Assembly: GCA_019614645.1 (NCBI GenBank)
Contig: JABWDB010000001.1
Location: 806,001 to 870,000 of the forward strand
Direction: 5' to 3'
Origin: Stratiolaelaps scimitus
Taxonomy: Eukaryota; Arthropoda; Arachnida; Mesostigmata; Laelapidae
DNA: 64,000 bases
The notes beneath the pieces were generated by a model. It had not been told where the DNA came from, did not search any database, and worked only from the letters and a program-made list of their open reading frames with translations. The position numbers and the translations under genes are program-made. Each line of letters opens with the position of its first letter. Within the stretch, counting starts at the first letter, position 1. Positions 61,069 through 64,000 of the stretch are shown here, one piece after another.

Positions 61069-63834
61069 ATGGAGGCAAATGGTATCGAGTCAAAGGAGAT
61101 GAGTATAAAAAATGATCCCTGCTGTGTCTCGAGGGAGAAGCTTAGCCTGACGAGTAAGGCGACTGAAACCACTCGAAAGTTTGCGCCAATTAGGGATATA
61201 CCGAAGGATGGCGGGTACGTCGAAGCCAAGAGATACGATTCGAAGGCACAACCACCTTATGGACATCGGTGGACAGGACCAGATTGTTCGTGGAGTTGGG
61301 TAATCGCAGTAGCCTGTTCGTTGCTGAACTTCTTCACCCTGGCAGTGTTAAGGTCAGGTAGTGTGGTTTACCTCAACACAATTGAGTTCTACGATGTTTC
61401 GCGAGCAGATGCATCATGGCCGCCTTCTCTGGTCAACGCCGTCTCCAATTTGTCAGGTTAGGGCAGAACATAACGATGGAAGGCCAAACGCAGCGCTGTT
61501 TGTTAACCATAACCGCCAGCCTATGGTTAACTTTTTTTTTTTTTTACCTAACTGAGCATGTCATACCGCATATACGTTGCTAGCAGGCTACCTACGTCAA
61601 AGTGCGTCGAAATGGTTTAGGTTTCGTCATCGAACGAGAGAGGCAGGTCAATTGCCCCATACGGGAAAATGTTGATTTTTGCAGTGTATGTTAATGGGTC
61701 CGATACTGCCTGTGAGCACATTATCTTGCCAGAGGATTCACAGTCGTCCATTGTGACCGCGCTCTGCGGTACGACTTTATTATCAACAATAGTCATTTCA
61801 TGAAGTGTTCGACTTTTTCGAAAAAAAATGCTCATTGAAACCAGCGAAATGTAGCTGTTGTCTAACTGAAGCGTGTATAAAATATTAGCATATCACTTGA
61901 TTTTCGCTTCGGTCAAACTCGTTTAATAACCGGTGCGTCCAGGCAGAGTAGTTGACAAATTGTCTCAAATTGAGCCGGCTCGATAATCGGCTCCTTAATC
62001 AGAAATCTTAATAATAGCGATGACTCGAGATGAACAACTCCCGACTGTGTTGACTTAACCTACCTTGTTTGACAGCTAACTAAAAGCCTTATGCCTCTTA
62101 GAAATGGCAGAAATCACTTGACTGTGTCACTTTTACACGTTACACTCCTGCAAGAGTTCTGCAGAGGCGCTCAAATGCGAATCGAATTCAAATCCTTAAT
62201 ATCCTTAAAATCCTTACGCCGCATTCAGCCAGGATCGCCGCGTTCCTGGGTGTCCCGCAGCCGGTGACCTCTTCGATATGAGACGGCAATCTAGCGAATT
62301 CATCTATATCACCCATCCAAACCTATACAAATATACCCGTTTTGCTACTTAACAGATACTTGTTAACAACGTCAAGCAGTACGGGAAAAATTGAACAAAG
62401 TTGGTCGTGTCATACTTGTAAGGCGATCAATATCAGAAGGAATCACAATAAATTATTGCGGAGCCAGAGTAAGGCTTCATTAGATTTTTCTTCAGACACT
62501 GCTATGTCACCAACAAGCGATATATATATATATATATATATATTCGCCGGAAACGTCTGATGTACCCAGCTACGCTCTATTTATTATTGCCCATTACGAT
62601 GTGATTATGAAGTCACCTAATTCTGCCTAACTTTACGCACCTTATCACCGGTGGCCCGTGAGCTAGGTTTGGTTACAGGCTACCTGACCCGTCGATTCGG
62701 GCCTCGCCGCGTCGCTTTAGTCGGGTCGACGCTCTCGTGTGTAGCGATATCAGCCTGCTACTTTGCTGATAACGTTAGCAAGCTCACAATCCTTTGTGGG
62801 GCGTTTCACGGTAAGTCGGTTGCATCATTCACTGTATCTCCTTCGACAGTTCCGTCCGAGTTACGCCCACTGAATTATGCTTCAATATAGTTATACACAT
62901 CTTAATTAGTACTTGAAGTAAACAATCATCTACCACACGGACGTAGTGTACGCATTATTATTTCGAGTTCGATAAAAATCATTGACAGGTGTGAACGGAA
63001 TATGTAGCAGAGATTATGTTGACGGTGCTATTACTCTGTGTCCCTGTCTGACACAACCAGGCTTTTTTCTATTAATTAGCTAACTTAATGCGTTATTATC
63101 TAATTACGCATACTTAGTAAGATCATTATCGAATAGTTGGATTAGCTTGACGATCTTAGGGGAAAGGTTCTACACGCTGATCCTTAACAAGATCGAAGTG
63201 TTGAACGCTTCTTATCAACTCAGTAAGTTACAGATCAGAGCACATTTCAATTGTAGATAAATAAAGGACACTTTTATTAAGCACCGTTTTCTTCCAGGTT
63301 TTGGTATGGGTCTCAACGTGCCCGCCGTAGCTGTGTGTCTTAACCTCTGGTTTGATAAAAAGAAGGTTTGTAAAAAAACACCACGTCATATCGATGGCGA
63401 GCGATATTTCGATTGATGAAGACACAACATCGCCATATTGCACGATTCTTGCCTGCTTATAGTATTGTCGAATTATTATTAAAAAGCTAGCACAGATCTG
63501 GTCTATTACCCAATAAATGGAATGGAGGAATGCTTCGATGTCCTTCGAAAGAAAGTCCCAACCGAAGCTAATGCTTGTTATTCATCTGTGCACTTTTCAA
63601 ATACGAACGTCAATTATCAAATGCATAACATCCAATATGTGGTGACATATAGGTGATGGCGAGCGGGATCATTTACACCGGAGCGGCATTGGGATCGTTG
63701 TTCTTTCCGAGTTTTCTCGACTACGTGATATCTACGTTTGGATTTCGAGGGGGAATCACGCTGCTTGGGGCCGTCATGGGACATGCTATAGCTTGCGCCC
63801 TTCTCATCAGATTGCCTCCGTGGGTGAATATCGA
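61069..63834 (+). CDS. SLC16-like monocarboxylate transporter, 5' part (runs off the window)
   Basis: Exons: 61069-61456, 62667-62810, 63298-63365 and 63653-63834, with phases 1, 1, 0 and 2, giving 260 codons so far. The ATG at 61069 is followed by a polar cytosolic tail of about 70 residues (the usual tail before the first helix in this family is shorter). TM1 follows, with SWSWVIAVACSLLNFFTLAV, then NAVSNLSG, the loop TGYLTRRFGPRRVALVGS (the TM2-TM3 RxGxRR-type motif), a TM4-like GFGMGLNVPAVAVCLNLWFDKKK (family Y/WFxxKR motif) and ASGIIYTGAALGSLFFPSFLDY. This is the major facilitator fold of SLC16 proton-linked carriers. The conserved [D/E]G[G/S]W[G/A]W motif before TM1 is changed here to DCSWSW, so the substrate cannot be assumed to be lactate or pyruvate. 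A donor GTAAGT at 63835 shows the gene continues rightward. Confidence 0.88.
62521..62543. repeat. TA microsatellite in intron 1 of the SLC16-like gene
   Basis: (TA)11 followed by TTCG, about 120 bp before the acceptor of exon 2. Confidence 0.9.
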
Positions 63835-64000
63835 GTAAGTGGTTGGTGGGCACATCTATTTATAAATGAATTCAATACATGTCAGTAGAAACTTGTCTAC
63901 GTTGCAAAAACGTGTAAGAGCAGCAATGTAACTCCAGAATCCCCCATTACCTAATCCTAACTCATACGAAGGATGTGGCAAATAGTCTGTTGACATGTAG

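Noticed and set aside
1..64000. CRISPR array, bacterial operon or prophage content
   Set aside because: No regularly spaced repeats or bacterial ribosome sites were seen. All real genes have spliceosomal introns.

Overview
This window is eukaryotic nuclear DNA. Its genes are split by GT-AG introns from about 60 bp to over 4 kb, gene density is low, and TA, CA and GA microsatellites are common. The gene content fits an arthropod: a tyramine beta-hydroxylase gene for octopamine synthesis, a single-domain IGFBP-like secreted protein, a Bel-Pao LTR retrotransposon, tRNA-derived SINEs, and an arthropod-style TATA + TCAGTC core promoter. A chelicerate such as a mite or tick is my best guess, but this is an inference from gene content and not shown directly.

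Layout. (1) 493-7370: a complete Bel-Pao retrotransposon on the minus strand. It has two identical 410-bp LTRs, a perfect 5-bp target duplication (GGCTC), an 18-nt primer-binding site for tRNA-His, and one uninterrupted 1854-codon gag-pol frame, so it inserted recently. (2) 8391-9030, minus: a two-exon gene for a 102-residue secreted protein with 12 cysteines (IGFBP N-terminal-domain fold). (3) 11184-20008, plus: the complete gene for nucleoporin Nup93, with 10 coding exons (824 aa) plus a likely 5'-UTR exon. (4) 24323-38825, plus: the complete tyramine/dopamine beta-hydroxylase gene, with 10 exons (614 aa), a signal peptide, a DOMON domain, all six copper ligands and a recognisable promoter. 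(5) 38826-61068: 22 kb with no gene I can recognise. It holds SINEs, microsatellites and a few unproven minus-strand candidate exons. (6) 61069-63834, plus: the first four coding exons of an SLC16-like (monocarboxylate-transporter family) carrier that runs off the right edge.

The host genes look like an ordinary mixed neighbourhood (nuclear pore, neurotransmitter synthesis, secreted Cys-rich protein, membrane carrier) and do not form a functional cluster. All splice models were joined by eye from reading phase, GT-AG borders and known family alignments. Phases close perfectly in the three complete host genes and in the four MCT exons present. I found no clearly new multi-gene system. The points most worth following up are the young Bel-Pao copy with its altered protease and RT motifs, the minus-strand candidate secreted-protein locus at 48.0-48.6 kb, and the shared SINE families.
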